Of a DNA stretch of 64,000 nucleotides, positions 61,548 through 64,000 are shown one piece after another. This stretch comes from Pseudolabrys sp. Lineage in GTDB: Bacteria; Pseudomonadota; Alphaproteobacteria; Rhizobiales; Xanthobacteraceae. The DNA lies in contig JAHCKG010000015.1 in the NCBI GenBank assembly GCA_026125895.1, positions 1-64,000 of the forward strand, read 5' to 3'. The translations under genes and the position numbers were made by a program. Below the pieces are notes generated by a model, which was given only the letters and a program-made list of their open reading frames with translations, was not told the DNA's origin and did no database searches. Positions within the stretch are counted from its first letter, which is position 1. Every line of letters starts with the position of its first letter.

Positions 61548-62678
61548 ATGCCTGACAGCGACCCTTCCCGAGCCGATCCGACCTACGAGCCGCGCAACCT
61601 GCCGGTGCCGGTGCCGGAGAAGCGCGAGGAAAGCGGCAACTGGTTCGTGCGCATGTTCCGTTCGATGTTCGGCATCAAGCCGAGCACCATTCGCGCCGAC
61701 CTGAGCGATTTCCTCGACGCCATGACGCCCGGCGAATCCGGCTTCTCGCCGGAAGAGAGCCGGATGCTCAAGAGCATCCTCGGCCTGCGCGAGCGCCGCG
61801 TCAGCGACGTGATGGTGCCGCGCGCCGACATCATCGCCGTGCAGCAGGACATCCAGATCGGCGACCTGCTGATGGTGTTCGAGAAGGCCGGCCACTCGCG
61901 TCTCGTCATCTATAACGACACGCTCGACGATCCGGTCGGCATGGTGCACATCCGCGACCTCATCGGTTACATGACGACGCGCGCCACCATCGACCCGGCC
62001 AAGAACGCCAAGCGCCGCAAGCCGCTGCCGGCCGGTCTCGACCTCAAGGCGATCAACCTGGCGACGCCGCTGACCGCCACCAAGATCGTGCGTGAAGTTC
62101 TGTTCGTACCGCCGTCAGCACGGGTGATGGACCTCCTCGCGCGCATGCAGGCCAAGCAGATTCACCTTGCGCTGGTGATCGACGAATATGGCGGCACCGA
62201 CGGCCTGATCTCGATCGAGGATATCGTCGAACAGATCGTGGGCGAAATCGCCGACGAGCACGATCTCGACGAACAGGCCGATATCGTGGCGCAGCCGGAC
62301 GGCTCCTACATCGCCGATGCGCGCGCCTCGCTCGAGGACGTCGTCTCCATCGTCGGCCAGGACTTCGTCGTCGAGGACGACGTCGCCGAGGAAGTCGATA
62401 CGCTCGGCGGTTATCTGACGACGCGCGCCGGACGCTTGCCGCTGCGCGGCGAACTCATTCCCGGCCCCGGCCTCCTAGAGTTCGAAGTGCTCGACGCCGA
62501 CCCGCGCCGCGTCAAGCGCGTGCGCATCGTCCGGCTCACCGAAAAGCGGCAGAAGCCGCGCGAGGCCAGGAAGCGCGGCGAGCCCGATGCAGTGCTCGCC
62601 GGCGTCGCGCAGCAGCCGATCAATTTCGACAACACGCCGTCCAAAGACACCACGCCACAGAACCCGTCCCAATCGTGA
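61548..62678 (+). CDS. corC: CorC/hemolysin family protein, CBS pair plus transporter-associated domain
   Basis: 376 residues from ATG 61548; a GTG at 61539, overlapping the ybeY stop, is also possible. There are no DUF21 membrane segments, as in the short CorC form. CBS pair: RRVSDVMVPRADIIAVQQD and LFVPPSARVMDLLARMQAKQ, with the acidic stretch EYGGTDGLISIEDIVEQIVG. The C-terminal CorC_HlyC domain (VDTLGGYLTTRAGRLPLRGE) ends with a basic, disordered tail. Linked to magnesium/cobalt efflux. It overlaps lnt by four bases. Confidence 0.94.
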   Translation: MPDSDPSRADPTYEPRNLPVPVPEKREESGNWFVRMFRSMFGIKPSTIRADLSDFLDAMTPGESGFSPEESRMLKSILGLRERRVSDVMVPRADIIAVQQDIQIGDLLMVFEKAGHSRLVIYNDTLDDPVGMVHIRDLIGYMTTRATIDPAKNAKRRKPLPAGLDLKAINLATPLTATKIVREVLFVPPSARVMDLLARMQAKQIHLALVIDEYGGTDGLISIEDIVEQIVGEIADEHDLDEQADIVAQPDGSYIADARASLEDVVSIVGQDFVVEDDVAEEVDTLGGYLTTRAGRLPLRGELIPGPGLLEFEVLDADPRRVKRVRIVRLTEKRQKPREARKRGEPDAVLAGVAQQPINFDNTPSKDTTPQNPSQS

Positions 62679-64000
62679 CATCGACCCGCATCGCCACCCG
62701 CGCCGCGCACGCGATCGTTCTCTCCTACGGCTGGCGGCGCGCCGGTATCGCTTTCGTCGCCGGCATGGCGTCGGCGCTCGCTATGGCGCCGGTGAATGCG
62801 TGGCCGATCCTGTTCATCACCATTCCGGTCGCGGTCTGGCTGATCGACGGCTCGACCGCGGGACGCTGGAGCGGCGCCTGGTCCGCCGCCATCGCCGGCT
62901 GGTGCTTCGGTTTCGGCTATTTCCTCGCCGGCGTTTACTGGGTCGGCTATGCCTTCCTCGTCGATGCCAAGACCTTCGGCTGGCTGCTGCCGATCGCCGT
63001 GACCGGCCTGCCGGCTTACCTGGCAATCTATATGGGCCTCGGCTTTGCGCTGGCGCGGCTCGTCTGGGTGCGCGGCCCTGAACGCATCTTCGCGATCGCT
63101 ATCGCGCTGACCGTGACCGAGTGGCTGCGCGGCCACGTCTTTACCGGCTTTCCCTGGAATGCGCTCGGCTACGCGCTGACGGAGCCGCTGGCGCTGGCGC
63201 AGAGCGTGTCGCTGTTCGGCATCTGGGGGCTGACGTTCCTCGCCGTCGCCATCTTCGCGACGCCGTCGGTGCTGGCCGATGACAGCATCGATACGCCGCG
63301 GCCGTATCGTCCGCTGGCGCTGGCGGCGATCGTGCTCTTCGGCATGGCCGGCTTCGGCGTGGCGCGCCTCTCGGTGCATCCGACGGCCTTCGTCAAGGAC
63401 GTCAAGATGCGCATCATGCAGCCCGCTCTGCAGCAGGATGCCAAGTTCAACTACAGCGCCAAGAATGAGGTGATGCGGCGCTATCTCACTTTGTCCGATC
63501 GTTCGACCGGCCCGCAATCGAAGGGCCTGCAGGACATCACTCACTTGATCTGGCCGGAGGCGGCGTTTCCATTCTTTCTCACGCGCGAACCCGACGCGCT
63601 GGCGCAGATCGCCAACCTGATCAAGCCGAACACCGAACTGATCACCGGCGCCGTGCGGCCCGGCGAGGCGGTCGCCGGCCGCGGGCCCCGTGCCTACAAC
63701 TCGGTTTACGTTCTCGATCCCGACGGCTCGATCCGCAGCATCTACGACAAACTGCATCTGGTGCCGTTCGGCGAGTTCCTGCCCTTCCAGACGTTCATGG
63801 AGCGGCTCGGCTTCCGGCAACTGACCAAGGAGGTCGGCGGCTTCCTCACCGGCACGCGCCGCCGGGCGATGGATGTGCGCGGCGCGCCGAAGATGCTGCC
63901 GCTGATCTGCTACGAAGCGGTGTTTCCCGACGAGGCGGTGCCGGACGGCGAGCGCCCCGGCTGGCTCCTCAACGTCACCAATGACGGCTGGTTCGGCATC
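62675..64000 (+). CDS. lnt: Apolipoprotein N-acyltransferase, 3' end cut by window edge
   Basis: 442 codons are visible from GTG 62675, overlapping the corC stop. The N-terminal part has about six membrane segments (FVAGMASALAMAPVNAWPIL, FVTIPVAVW-like region, GFGYFLAGVYWVGYAF). The nitrilase-like periplasmic domain shows the full catalytic triad: Glu295 (LIWPEAAFPFF), Lys359 (YDKLHLVPFGEFLPF) and Cys412 (LICYEAVFPDE). The window ends in NVTNDGWFGI, about 80-90 residues before the expected end. It adds the third acyl chain to lipoproteins. Confidence 0.96.
   Translation, partial: MTSTRIATRAAHAIVLSYGWRRAGIAFVAGMASALAMAPVNAWPILFITIPVAVWLIDGSTAGRWSGAWSAAIAGWCFGFGYFLAGVYWVGYAFLVDAKTFGWLLPIAVTGLPAYLAIYMGLGFALARLVWVRGPERIFAIAIALTVTEWLRGHVFTGFPWNALGYALTEPLALAQSVSLFGIWGLTFLAVAIFATPSVLADDSIDTPRPYRPLALAAIVLFGMAGFGVARLSVHPTAFVKDVKMRIMQPALQQDAKFNYSAKNEVMRRYLTLSDRSTGPQSKGLQDITHLIWPEAAFPFFLTREPDALAQIANLIKPNTELITGAVRPGEAVAGRGPRAYNSVYVLDPDGSIRSIYDKLHLVPFGEFLPFQTFMERLGFRQLTKEVGGFLTGTRRRAMDVRGAPKMLPLICYEAVFPDEAVPDGERPGWLLNVTNDGWFGI

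Overview
The window is a chromosomal segment of high-GC DNA from an alphaproteobacterium of the Hyphomicrobiales (Rhizobiales), most like the Bradyrhizobium, Rhodopseudomonas and Pseudolabrys relatives. I infer this from the dnaA-dnaN-recF-gyrB block, the tsaB-rimI-fur-plsC-miaB-phoH-ybeY-corC-lnt block, the protein families present, and dense intergenic palindromic repeats of the kind seen in that group. No species can be named from sequence alone.

Layout. Positions 1-1154 are the right end of an integrated element: a tyrosine integrase cut by the window edge, and a 45-nt copy of the 3' end of a tRNA-Arg(CCG) gene as attachment site. Positions 1319-27588 hold mostly single-gene or two-gene metabolic units: an acyltransferase, a glutathione transferase, an AraC regulator with a divergent oxidoreductase, an N-acetylglutaminylglutamine-type amidotransferase, a MocR regulator with an EamA exporter, FAH and dienelactone hydrolases, a LysR regulator with a TctC-type binding protein and an amidohydrolase, a lyase, a degenerate HtrA-like protein, a Wza-like exporter, MsrA, MaeB and a DapA-family protein.

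Positions 27644-40339 are the replication region: rpsT, a 1.3-kb AT-richer gap (candidate oriC), dnaA, dnaN, gnd, gntK, a DUF559 nuclease gene enclosed by 57-bp inverted repeats, recF, a ClC transporter and gyrB. Positions 40343-53782 hold transport, stress and catabolic genes, including a glutamine-synthetase-like enzyme beside a Rieske oxygenase, then trpS, a universal stress protein and a WYL regulator. Positions 53932-64000 are the conserved nfu-tsaB-rimI-fur-plsC-(RES/Xre toxin-antitoxin)-miaB-phoH-ybeY-corC-lnt block, with lnt cut by the window edge.

The strongest candidate for something undescribed is the DUF559 cassette (33823-34303). A small PD-(D/E)XK-type gene fills exactly the space between two inverted two-hairpin repeats. 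The same inverted repeat pairs occur without a gene at 30873-30979, 54515-54643 and, in diverged form, 23646-23781. This resembles REPIN/RAYT organisation, but with a DUF559 nuclease in place of the RAYT transposase. The right repeat also seems to supply the ribosome binding site of recF. Other points of interest are an HtrA-like protein that has lost its catalytic triad, a NAGGN amidotransferase without its synthetase partner, a RES/Xre module placed inside a housekeeping operon, and a truncated monooxygenase start next to rpsT.
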